From assembly GCA_964631175.1 (NCBI GenBank), contig CAZVWH010000080.1, positions 1-12,994 of the forward strand: a stretch of 12,994 nucleotides of DNA. The letters run 5' to 3'. Origin of the DNA: CAZVWH01 sp964631175. Lineage in GTDB: Bacteria; Planctomycetota; Phycisphaerae; Sedimentisphaerales; Anaerobacaceae. Numbering within the stretch: the first letter of the stretch is position 1; each line of letters opens with the position of its first letter. A program made the position numbers and the translations under genes. The notes below the pieces were generated by a model that ran no database searches, was not told the origin of the DNA, and worked only from the letters and a program-made list of their open reading frames with translations. Below are positions 1 to 5,911 of the stretch, one piece after another.

Positions 1-749
1 AGCAGAGGTCTTTTGCTTTTGGCAACCTTTTCCAACAATGGCACGAGCTTGGTTACACTGCTTATTTTTTCCTCGTTGACAAGGATATACGGCTTTGTCA
101 GCTCACAGACCATATTTTCAGTGTCGGTCACGAAATGTGGCGATAAATAGCCACGGTCGAACTGCATACCTTCTACAAATTCGACGGTAGTCTCGAAACC
201 TTTGCCTTCTTCAATTGTGATAACGCCATCCTTACCGACCCGCTGAAAGGCTTTAGCCATAGTCTTGCCGATTTCCGTATCGTTATTGGCTGATACCGAA
301 GCGATATTTATTATGTCATCGGCTTTAGTGATATTTATGGGCTTTACTAAGGAAGTGAGCTTATCTGTGACCACTTTGGAGGTTTTATTCATGCCTCGTG
401 CCAGGGCCATAGCGTCGGCACCGGCTGCAATATTTTTGTAAGCTTCTTTGAAGAGCGCTTCCGCCAGAACAGTAGCAGTTGTTGTGCCGTCGCCGGCGAT
501 TTTTGAAGTCTTGCTTGCCGCTTCTTTAACTAATTTTGCACCGAGATTTTCATTTTTATTTGTAAGCTCGATTTCTTCAGCTACTGTTACGCCGTCTTTG
601 GTTACTGTTGGCCCGCCCCAGCTCTTATCGAGGATGGCGTTTCGGCCTCTTGGGCCGAGTGTTGATTTGACCGCTGCTGCGAGTTTTTCTACGCCAGCCA
701 GCAAACCTGCTCTTGCGTCTGCTTCGAATGCCAATTGTTTAACTGCCAT
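1..749 (-). CDS. groEL: Chaperonin GroEL (Hsp60), N-terminal part, cut by the left edge
   Basis: This is the large subunit of the cytosolic ATP-dependent chaperonin, which folds client proteins inside a double heptameric ring. About 249 codons are visible; the family is usually ~540 residues, so the C-terminal half lies outside the window. The protein begins MAVKQLAFEADARAG. It carries the STLGPRGRNAILDK stretch, the nucleotide-binding TVTKDGVTVAEEI segment and the GDGTTTATVL ATP-site motif near residue 90. Further on it has KDGVITIEEGKG and GMQFDRGYLSPHFVTD, which are family landmarks leading into the apical domain. The ATG at 749-747 follows an AGGAG ribosome site (760-764). No groES is found upstream, where the cpn10 gene often lies, and no CIRCE repeat is seen, so control is probably not by HrcA. 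Family assignment is firm; whether this is one of several GroEL paralogues cannot be told here. Confidence 0.96.
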   Translation of the reverse strand, partial: MAVKQLAFEADARAGLLAGVEKLAAAVKSTLGPRGRNAILDKSWGGPTVTKDGVTVAEEIELTNKNENLGAKLVKEAASKTSKIAGDGTTTATVLAEALFKEAYKNIAAGADAMALARGMNKTSKVVTDKLTSLVKPINITKADDIINIASVSANNDTEIGKTMAKAFQRVGKDGVITIEEGKGFETTVEFVEGMQFDRGYLSPHFVTDTENMVCELTKPYILVNEEKISSVTKLVPLLEKVAKSKRPL

Positions 750-818
750 AATTGCTTCTCTCCTATTTAAAGTGTAGATAGATAGATTTCACGTACAATC
801 TCTGAATAATGAGCAAAG

Positions 819-847
819 AATATACCAGCTTTCGGACAAGTTGAAAA
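819..847 (-). promoter_or_regulatory. Candidate sigma70-type promoter for groEL
   Basis: Read on the minus strand there is TTTTCA (842-847), a 17-bp spacer and TATATT (819-824). This matches the -35 consensus at 4 of 6 positions and the -10 at 5 of 6. It lies about 70 bp upstream of the groEL ATG. Support is by sequence only. Confidence 0.4.
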
Positions 848-861
848 CCATTTTAGCTTTT

Positions 862-890
862 CTGCTTATAATTGTTTTTAATATAAGCAG
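862..890. repeat. Perfect 9-bp inverted repeat upstream of groEL promoter
   Basis: CTGCTTATA (862-870) and TATAAGCAG (882-890) are perfectly complementary and separated by 11 bp. The repeat sits 15 bp upstream of the candidate groEL -35 box, so it could be an operator. Its sequence is unlike the CIRCE consensus (TTAGCACTC-N9-GAGTGCTAA). It lies in a 410-bp stretch (750-1159) with no convincing gene. Confidence 0.5.
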
Positions 891-937
891 TTATGTAATT
901 TTTAAATTGTTTTTCAATTGGTTTCATCCGAGGTTCT

Positions 938-963
938 AAAAGTAAAAAGTGCCATTTTTGGCA
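938..963 (-). terminator. Possible weak intrinsic terminator
   Basis: On the minus strand TGCCA and TGGCA (950-963) form a 5-bp stem with an AAAA loop, followed by CTTTTTACTTTT. This would end transcripts from the 69-residue gene before groEL. The stem is short, so this is tentative. Confidence 0.3.
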
Positions 964-1159
964 TAGTGAAAACAGTAGATACGCCAAGTTGACAGACGAG
1001 GAATAGAGTCGTGCCTATCGTTTTTTTCTAATGAAAAAAGTCGGCTCAGTCAATACAAGGTATTTGGAGAAAGAAATAACATAGTTTATGGTGTAAATTT
1101 AGAGCGGTCTTGTGATTCCAGAGACAAAGATATACACCTACAGCAATTTTTCAATTTTC

Positions 1160-1369
1160 TCAGAGGTTTTCTTCAATCATCTCACGCGTAAGGATGACTT
1201 TGCCCTCGCTGCACTGTTCGCACTTTCTGACGATGCGTTCGGGAATCGGCCGACCGGTATCAATCGGCGTGCCGTGCATCACGACATCGGTTCCGAGAAT
1301 ATCTTCCAGAACAATCTCGTTGACATGCCGGCCTGCACCGGTGCATTGCACTTTGAGAATTTTTGCCAT
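1160..1369 (-). CDS. Small hypothetical protein with one CxxC pair (69 aa)
   Basis: I do not recognise this protein. It starts MAKILKVQCTGAG and ends KVILTREMIEENL, is soluble in character, and has no signal peptide or membrane segment. A single CEQC pair near residues 50-53 could bind metal, but one pair alone is weak evidence. The ATG at 1369-1367 follows a GGAG ribosome site (1377-1380) at good spacing, and the composition is protein-like, so the frame is probably real. It lies 65 bp downstream of the restriction-enzyme remnant on the same strand and may share its transcript. It is not GroES, which is ~95 residues with a different N-terminus, despite its position upstream of groEL. Confidence 0.6.
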   Translation of the reverse strand: MAKILKVQCTGAGRHVNEIVLEDILGTDVVMHGTPIDTGRPIPERIVRKCEQCSEGKVILTREMIEENL

Positions 1370-1434
1370 TACTAATCTCCGAAAGTGATATTATATCTAT
1401 TACTAATTCTTAGTTCTATATTTCCTTTTGTGTG

Positions 1435-1782
1435 CTACATACTTTCTTCCACAATTTTTATTTTTTCTTCTGTTAGACCGTAGATGTCATAGAAAAGTTT
1501 GTCGATTTGTTTGTCGGTGGCGTCAATTTGATGCTGAATTCGAGTCTTTTCGTTCGGAAATAAGGTTATACCGTCGACCTTTATTGCATCTTCATGGATA
1601 ACATCCTTATAGGCTTGAGCATAGCCGGCTTTATTGGTTACATCCCAGCCTAATTCCTCGAAAAAAGGATCGATAAATTCTCTGCGAAGCTGGGTCTCAT
1701 TGTACTGCAGCGAATGATATGTCTCGATATTACAGCCGAACGTTTCTACAAGCTGTTTGATTCTGGCAGGGACATTAGTCAT
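1435..1782 (-). pseudogene. Internally deleted type IIG restriction-modification enzyme remnant (115 aa)
   Basis: Residues 1-71 match the start of large Eco57I-like type IIG enzymes: YNETQLRREFIDPFFEELGW is followed by VTNKAGYAQAYKDVIHEDAIKVDG, the run that leads into the PD-(D/E)XK nuclease core. Residues ~80-112 (QIDATDKQIDKLFYDIYGL, then TEEKIKIVEE) match the extreme C-terminus after the specificity domain. Intact family members are roughly 900-1200 residues. Here the nuclease catalytic residues, the SAM-binding and NPPF/Y methylase motifs and the target-recognition region are all absent, yet the frame is preserved across the join near residues 71-79. The ATG has a GGGAG ribosome site at 1790-1796. 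The simplest reading is a relic left by an in-frame deletion of ~2.5-3 kb. A retained short protein cannot be excluded. Family recognition is from memory of the family, without a search. Confidence 0.8.
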
Positions 1783-1819
1783 TCGGTTTTTCTCCCTCTA
1801 TTTAAAAATAAAATAAAAC

Positions 1820-1958
1820 GTAAGCGTTCACGGGAAAACCGCATTTTTGTCATTGCGAGCGAAGCGAAGCAATCTAAAATCGTATGTTTTTGAGATTGCT
1901 TCGGCCTAAAGGCCTCGCAATGACACAAAAACGCCTCATTTTCTGCGTGAACGGTTAC
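1820..1958. mobile_element. 139-bp IS66-type MITE with 8-bp target duplication
   Basis: The element is an imperfect palindrome over its whole length. The ends are GTAAGCGTTCACG (1820-1832) and, inverted, GTAACCGTTCACG (1946-1958), with one mismatch in 13. Inner arms also pair: GTCATTGCGAG (1849-1859) with CTCGCAATGAC (1914-1924), and GAAGCAATCT (1866-1875) with AGATTGCTTC (1893-1902). Directly outside both ends lies the same 8-mer, AATAAAAC (1812-1819 and 1959-1966), as expected for a target-site duplication. IS66-family elements have ends starting GTAA and make 8-bp duplications, so a non-autonomous IS66 derivative is inferred. It has no coding capacity. It inserted 37 bp upstream of the restriction-enzyme remnant. 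Confidence 0.85.
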
Positions 1959-2164
1959 AATAAAACATTGCAAAAATTGTACCAAACAGGTCCATTAGTG
2001 TAAATAAAGAACTGTAAGCAAATTGACATGCAAAATTCGAAATAGACTGGTGTCTGCGTTTTGTGTATGGTAAAAAGATGTTGAGCAGCAGGACCGCGAA
2101 AAATATGCGGAGAAGTATGATTTGAAATCCTTGAATTGGTGAAAATATAGTGGGGATGCTGAAG

Positions 2165-2890
2165 ATGATAGTTTTATTAACGGACTTCGGCTACAGTGAG
2201 TATGTAGGCGTAATGAAGGGTGTAATCTACAGCGTTGACAATGGTGCGAAAATAGTTGATTTATGTCATGACATATCTGCTCAGAATATCATTGAGGCTT
2301 CATGGCTCCTAAGAAACAATTACAAATATTTTCCCAAAGGAGCAGTTTTTTGTTGTGTGATTGACCCCGGCGTAGGCACAGATAGAAAAGCATTGGCTGT
2401 GAAGACGGATAATTATTATTTCGTCGCTCCGGATAACGGCTTACTCTCCGAGACGCTTAAAGAGCAGGGCATAATCCAGATCAGGCAAATTCCCATCCCG
2501 GAAGATGCGAGCCGAACATTTCATGGCAGAGACGTGTTTGCCAAAGCGGCTGCAAATATTAACAAAGGCGGCTTCGATGACGTGGGAGAAATAATAGAAG
2601 AAATAGAAAAATTGGAGCTTTATCAAAATGAAAGAGAAGGGTTGGTTGTTAGAATCGATAGGTTCGGCAATATTATAACTAATCTGCTAAGACAGGACAA
2701 AGATGAGTATTATGTGGAGATGAATGGTAAAAAAGGTGCGATGAAATATTATCCTGATTACTACTCGGCAAAAGACAACGAGTTATTCTTAATAGTAGGT
2801 TCAAGTGGCACGTTGGAGATCAGCCTGAAAAATGGAAGTGCTAATGAGAGATTGCGTGCTAAATCGGGTGACAAAATAAAAATATCGTAG
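2165..2890 (+). CDS. SAM hydroxide adenosyltransferase (DUF62 family)
   Basis: The family hydrolyses S-adenosyl-L-methionine to adenosine and methionine with an activated water, and shares a fold with fluorinase and chlorinase. Landmarks are MIVLLTDFG at the N-terminus, VIDPGVGTDRKA (the catalytic Asp and Arg), the PDNGLL loop, TFHGRDVFAKAAA (the catalytic His) and VVRIDRFGNIITNL before the C-terminal beta domain. These residues point to the hydrolase rather than a halogenase. Length is 241 residues from the ATG at 2165, close to the family norm. That start gives the usual short N-terminus and has GGGG nine bases upstream. GTG at 2150 and ATG at 2156 are in-frame alternatives adding five or three residues. 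The gene stands alone on the plus strand, so context says nothing about its role. Cytosolic. Confidence 0.92.
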   Translation: MIVLLTDFGYSEYVGVMKGVIYSVDNGAKIVDLCHDISAQNIIEASWLLRNNYKYFPKGAVFCCVIDPGVGTDRKALAVKTDNYYFVAPDNGLLSETLKEQGIIQIRQIPIPEDASRTFHGRDVFAKAAANINKGGFDDVGEIIEEIEKLELYQNEREGLVVRIDRFGNIITNLLRQDKDEYYVEMNGKKGAMKYYPDYYSAKDNELFLIVGSSGTLEISLKNGSANERLRAKSGDKIKIS

Positions 2891-2908
2891 TAGAAAAGCA
2901 ATCACAGA

Positions 2909-2935
2909 ATTCGTTCTGAGCAATGCGAAGAATCT
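2909..2935. repeat. Degenerate half-copy of the palindromic repeat
   Basis: By eye, this stretch follows the left inner arm of the MITE at 1849-1875, sharing GAGC, GCGAAG and AATCT in the same order and spacing. It resembles the dispersed 'CATTCTGAGCGAAGCGAAGAATCT' repeat type seen in many genomes. It follows the SAM hydrolase stop by about 20 bp. Confidence 0.5.
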
Positions 2936-2980
2936 GTTTTAAAAATAGATTAACACTGATTTGTTTTTATCTTTAGTCCC

Positions 2981-3036
2981 GCAATCCTTCGACCCAGCTC
3001 TCGTCTCGGCGAAGCGCCGAGCTTTAGTCGGACAGG
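2981..3036. repeat. Imperfect palindrome with a perfect 7-bp hairpin
   Basis: CTCGGCG and CGCCGAG (3005-3021) form a perfect stem with a 3-base loop, nested in weaker complementarity between TCCTTCGAC and GTCGGACAGG. It lies between the convergent SAM hydrolase and membrane-protein genes. No U-tract follows the stem, so a dispersed palindromic repeat is more likely than a terminator. Confidence 0.5.
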
Positions 3037-3100
3037 TTTATTGTGGGGTTTTTTAACCTAGATTTTTCTTACTAAAAGCCGGTTGTTTGGTGGGTGAACT

Positions 3101-3520
3101 TTATATCATGTTGATCAATGCCGCGGACTTTTGCTTAACCTGTCGCCAAAAGACAAGTATGAGAACGCCTAACACCAAACAGCTCAAAGAATCGCCCATG
3201 AACCATAAAGTAGGCATTGCTGCTGTCAGTCCTGTTATCGCACAAACCACACCTATAAACACTGAAGCCAAGCCGGAGAATGGTACTATTATTCCATATC
3301 TTATAGGATCACGGGCCAGAATTAAGAAGAATACCCCCACCGCAACAAACGTGGCGGAGACCGTACGAACCGCATACAGCAATAGTGGTGAATCCGGAAA
3401 CGCCTGACCACCAAATGCCTTAGCAATGGATTCGAGCATCCTAATGGGCAAGAACATTCCGGGTACCGACAGCAGGCACCCAAGACCGGCTATCCACAGG
3501 CATATCTTCAATGCACGCAT
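3101..3520 (-). CDS. Four-helix integral membrane protein, unknown function (139 aa)
   Basis: The protein is strongly hydrophobic with four likely membrane spans, at about residues 5-25, 46-68, 76-98 and 108-126. It ends in a short basic tail (WRQVKQK) that suggests a cytoplasmic C-terminus. Cys15 lies within the first span, but the context (LWIAGLGC) sits too shallow after a weak N-region to call a lipobox with confidence. No catalytic motif is visible. The ATG at 3520-3518 follows a strong AGGAG ribosome site (3527-3531). It is the most downstream of three minus-strand genes, 125 bp after the DUF2284 stop, and may be co-transcribed. I know of similar small four-span proteins but can name no function. 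Confidence 0.75.
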   Translation of the reverse strand: MRALKICLWIAGLGCLLSVPGMFLPIRMLESIAKAFGGQAFPDSPLLLYAVRTVSATFVAVGVFFLILARDPIRYGIIVPFSGLASVFIGVVCAITGLTAAMPTLWFMGDSLSCLVLGVLILVFWRQVKQKSAALINMI

Positions 3521-3645
3521 TCGTATCTCCTTTTTACCAGAATGGAAACTGTATTAAATAGACTCGATAAGCCTTATACTATCAACTTCTAAAATTTTTT
3601 CACGAATTACTACGGCAATTCGCTGATAATCAAAGGTTCCGGAGC

Positions 3646-4191
3646 TTAATCAACGAGTATAAGCCCGTAAAAATTGGGACATTGACGGGTTGTTCGCACA
3701 ACTTCTATAGGTAGGCCCACTTTTTTCACAGTAGAGAAAACATCAATTCCGCAAGCTTCCATCGACGGGCGGGCCTTTTCAGGATGCCGACACCGTTTTT
3801 CTTCTACGTTACACTCTCTGCAGAAAGGGCAAGGACCGGCACCAAGACCAAAAGCCTTCCAGAGACCGCGAAGAAAAATCTCCCGCTCGAGTTCAGCAAC
3901 TATTGTTTTTACATCTGCTTGTCTATCGAAGTGTATCAATATCGCTCGGCTGTAAGAATCCAGAACCTTACGCATTTCATCTGGTGATGGTGTAAAGGGA
4001 GGGCAAACGAGGCATTGGCCGAAAACATCGCATCCAAACTGACACTTCAATCGCACCCAGGCAACAGTCTCCACCTCCGAGGGAGAAACTATCCGAACTT
4101 TTCTAACACCTGCTTTCTGTTTTACAGCATCAGATAATTCTTTATCAGAAAGATTTGTTTTCTTTGCGGTAGTTTTTCTTTTCTTGTTCAC
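3646..4191 (-). CDS. DUF2284 cysteine-rich metal-binding protein
   Basis: The cysteine pattern is that of DUF2284 (COG5423, predicted metal-binding proteins). A first cluster, LKCQFGCDVFGQCLVCPP, is followed by a second, CPFCRECNVEEKRC. Further cysteines lie at MEACGIDV and RQCPNFYG near the end. Counting from the GTG start these are residues 50, 54, 60, 63, 121, 124, 127, 134, 147 and 171, enough for iron-sulphur clusters or zinc sites. The biochemical role of the family is not established to my knowledge. The start is uncertain. The GTG at 4191 lies 14 bases past the stop of the overlapping upstream ankyrin frame, which fits translational coupling. A TTG at 4236 would add 15 residues and overlap the ankyrin gene by 32 bp. 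Neither has a good ribosome site. The N-terminus is lysine-rich and probably not conserved. Confidence 0.85.
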   Translation of the reverse strand: MNKKRKTTAKKTNLSDKELSDAVKQKAGVRKVRIVSPSEVETVAWVRLKCQFGCDVFGQCLVCPPFTPSPDEMRKVLDSYSRAILIHFDRQADVKTIVAELEREIFLRGLWKAFGLGAGPCPFCRECNVEEKRCRHPEKARPSMEACGIDVFSTVKKVGLPIEVVRTTRQCPNFYGLILVD

Positions 4192-4204
4192 CTTAGACCG
4201 ATAA

Positions 4205-5167
4205 TCAGTCTTCCGTGTAAATACTAAGGAGCTCAACGATTTTGTTATGGCCTTGCTGTTTGGCCAGTGACAAAGCTGTTTTGCCGTTATCGTTTTTGGC
4301 GTTTACATCGGCGCCGTTTGCAATAAGTAGTTTAACAATATCATTTTGTCCTTCGTATGCTGCAAGGTGCAGAGGTGTAAAGCCATACCTGTCCGCTACG
4401 TCGACCTCAGCGTGATGGACAAGAAGGAGTTTAACGACCTCGGTCTGGCCTTGATAGGCCGCAAGGTGTAAAGGCGTAATGCCAAATCTGCTCTTAGCTT
4501 TGACATCAGCACCTTGAGCAATAAACATTCCAACGATGTCACTCTGGCCCATGCCGGCTGCTGAATGCAGTGGCGTCCAGCCCGACCGGCCTTTTGCGTT
4601 AACATCGGCTCCATTGGCAATAAGCAGTTTGACCATATTCTTTTGGCTGGCAATGACTGCAAAGTGTAGGGGCGTCTCGCCATGCTCGTCCTTGGCGTTG
4701 ATGTTAACGCCTTCTTCGGCAAAGTTTGTTAGCTTGGCAATGTCTCCTAAGTAAACAGCCAGATGGATATTGGCAACTTCAGCGCCTTTTGCTATAAGTA
4801 GTGCAACCAGTTCATGTTTGCCCCACCTCGCAGCTACGTATAGAGGGGTTTCACCATCCTTATTTTCAGCATTCACATTTGCACTGTTGGCGATAAGCAG
4901 TTCAGCCACGTCCTTATGGCCGTACCTGGCTGCGAGGTGTAAGGCAGTCTGGCCGTCCTTATCTTTGGCGCTCACATCAGTACCCCTTAAAATGTGCATT
5001 TGGACTTGGCCGATGTCGCCGGCAGATGCTGCTTCATGAAGTGATTTGGATGATAGCTCCTCACCGGCAGCCATCGCGTGCTGAAATGACGTAGGTGGTT
5101 TCGTCTCACAGCCGACAGCTATGAATATTAACGTAACAAACGAGCAGAGTTGTTTTTGTGCTTTCAT
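4205..5167 (-). CDS. Ankyrin-repeat lipoprotein (320 aa, about nine repeats)
   Basis: The N-terminus is a lipoprotein signal: a short basic start, a hydrophobic stretch (SFVTLIFIAVG) and the lipobox AVGC with Cys20 as the lipidation site. Glu at +2 does not favour inner-membrane retention. From residue ~40 to the end come about nine ankyrin repeats with the G-x-TPLHLAA and VVKLLIANGADVNA hallmarks. The third repeat is shortened: the usual linker after GAEVA is missing before NIHLAVYLGD (residues ~128-140). Ankyrin arrays bind proteins, so a periplasmic or surface scaffold is inferred; no enzyme domain is present. The ATG has a perfect AGGAGG nine bases upstream (5177-5182). A promoter lies at 5281-5309, and the DUF2284 gene follows closely, suggesting an operon. 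It is transcribed away from the exopolysaccharide locus. Confidence 0.92.
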   Translation of the reverse strand: MKAQKQLCSFVTLIFIAVGCETKPPTSFQHAMAAGEELSSKSLHEAASAGDIGQVQMHILRGTDVSAKDKDGQTALHLAARYGHKDVAELLIANSANVNAENKDGETPLYVAARWGKHELVALLIAKGAEVANIHLAVYLGDIAKLTNFAEEGVNINAKDEHGETPLHFAVIASQKNMVKLLIANGADVNAKGRSGWTPLHSAAGMGQSDIVGMFIAQGADVKAKSRFGITPLHLAAYQGQTEVVKLLLVHHAEVDVADRYGFTPLHLAAYEGQNDIVKLLIANGADVNAKNDNGKTALSLAKQQGHNKIVELLSIYTED

Positions 5168-5280
5168 TTGTTCTTGCCTCCTATAATTTATAATCTGTTT
5201 TGGAAATGCTGATTTTTCTTAAAAAAGCTACTTGTAGTTCTTAAGTTCTTACAAAACTTACAACAAAGCAAATTTTTAAT

Positions 5281-5309
5281 AAAGTATCAAATAGGTTGGC
5301 CAAGGTCAA
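5281..5309 (-). promoter_or_regulatory. Candidate sigma70-type promoter for the ankyrin lipoprotein
   Basis: On the minus strand TTGACC (5304-5309), a 17-bp spacer and TACTTT (5281-5286) lie about 115 bp upstream of the ankyrin start. The spacer contains the palindrome TTGGCCAA, a possible operator. Spacing is ideal and the -35 is near consensus; the -10 is weaker. Confidence 0.5.
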
Positions 5310-5426
5310 TGTTATATTGATTAAAACCACGATCTCGAAAAACTAATATAATTCAGGTTTTGATGAATAAATCCTTGTCATGTATGCAAATAGCAGGCAC
5401 AAAAGGCCAAATTTTATATTTTTTCC

Positions 5427-5455
5427 TTGACTTTTTTTAACTTATTATATAAAAT
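5427..5455 (+). promoter_or_regulatory. Strong sigma70-type promoter of the exopolysaccharide locus
   Basis: TTGACT (5427-5432), exactly 17 bp, then TAAAAT (5450-5455), in a very AT-rich setting. Each box matches consensus at 5 of 6 positions. Transcription would start near 5462, giving a leader of about 500 nt before the export lipoprotein. It diverges from the ankyrin promoter, with about 118 bp between the two -35 boxes. Confidence 0.7.
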
Positions 5456-5482
5456 AATGCTAAATCTGGTGGAGGTCGTTAG

Positions 5483-5505
5483 AAGCTTGGTTAAAGACCA
5501 AGCTT
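5483..5505 (+). promoter_or_regulatory. Perfect 9-bp hairpin at the start of the leader RNA
   Basis: AAGCTTGGT (5483-5491) pairs perfectly with ACCAAGCTT (5497-5505) around a 5-base loop. It begins about 20 nt after the predicted transcription start. No U-tract follows, so it is not a simple terminator; RNA stabilisation or attenuation is possible. Confidence 0.6.
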
Positions 5506-5846
5506 TACACCTAAAAGGAGGAGACAACAAGCGTGGGGGGATGGATTTCCATTTTGCAGCTAAGAATTGCATTGTCGTAAGAAAGACGTAAATCTGTCAC
5601 CTCTGTCTGTAGCTGTCTTGAGGAAAGAAGGAGGAGTGAGAGACTCATGTCTCTGACCTCAGGCTCACTGAATTTAGGTAGATGTGAAAGCATCAAGGGT
5701 GTATTGCATGAGCCATATATTTGACCTTACAGGAGGAGGTAGCTTTTCAATGTTGGAGTGTAACTAACGGGGACGGAGTTTGCCCTGAATTGATGAATGG
5801 TGATGATGTAATTTAAAATCTGTGCGTGAGGAGGTTATCTTCTCTG

Positions 5847-5911
5847 GCGGGCGCAAGTGTCATGTGAGCTTCAGCCTTTTACGATAGCACGATAAGGTAG
5901 CATTCGCCCGC
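5847..5911 (+). promoter_or_regulatory. GC-rich long-range stem in the leader
   Basis: GCGGGCG (5847-5853) pairs perfectly with CGCCCGC (5905-5911), and the inner bases (AA/TT, then TG/CA) extend the helix with small bulges. The enclosed ~50 nt contain two ACGATA copies. It ends about 50 nt before the export gene start, a typical place for an expression platform. Stem is seen; function is inferred. Confidence 0.45.

Noticed and set aside
448..777. Plus-strand open frame antisense to groEL
   Set aside because: It lies opposite a well-conserved coding frame, has no ribosome site and no protein-like motif.
750..900. Search for a CIRCE operator before groEL
   Set aside because: No TTAGCACTC-N9-GAGTGCTAA or close variant was found.
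1022..1039. TTTTTTC-TAAT-GAAAAAA palindrome
   Set aside because: A/T-only stem with no G/C support; easily arises by chance in AT-rich spacer.
1779..1985. A 68-codon minus-strand open frame over the palindromic element
   Set aside because: It is the translation of the MITE itself, as the run CHCEAFRPKQSQ and DCFASLAMT shows; such frames are a known artefact of this repeat.
3001..3060. Hairpin at 3005-3021 as a bidirectional terminator between convergent genes
   Set aside because: No U-tract follows the stem on either strand; a dispersed palindromic repeat explains it better.
3594..3622. Stem CGAATT/AATTCG as terminator for the DUF2284 gene
   Set aside because: On the minus strand the stem is followed by an A-run before any Ts, so it does not fit an intrinsic terminator.
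4396..5039. Several open frames overlapping the ankyrin gene in other frames
   Set aside because: Repetitive coding sequence produces open shadow frames; none has a ribosome site or recognisable content.
5511..5696. 61-codon minus-strand frame inside the exopolysaccharide leader
   Set aside because: It opposes the transcribed leader, has no ribosome site, and its sequence is not protein-like.
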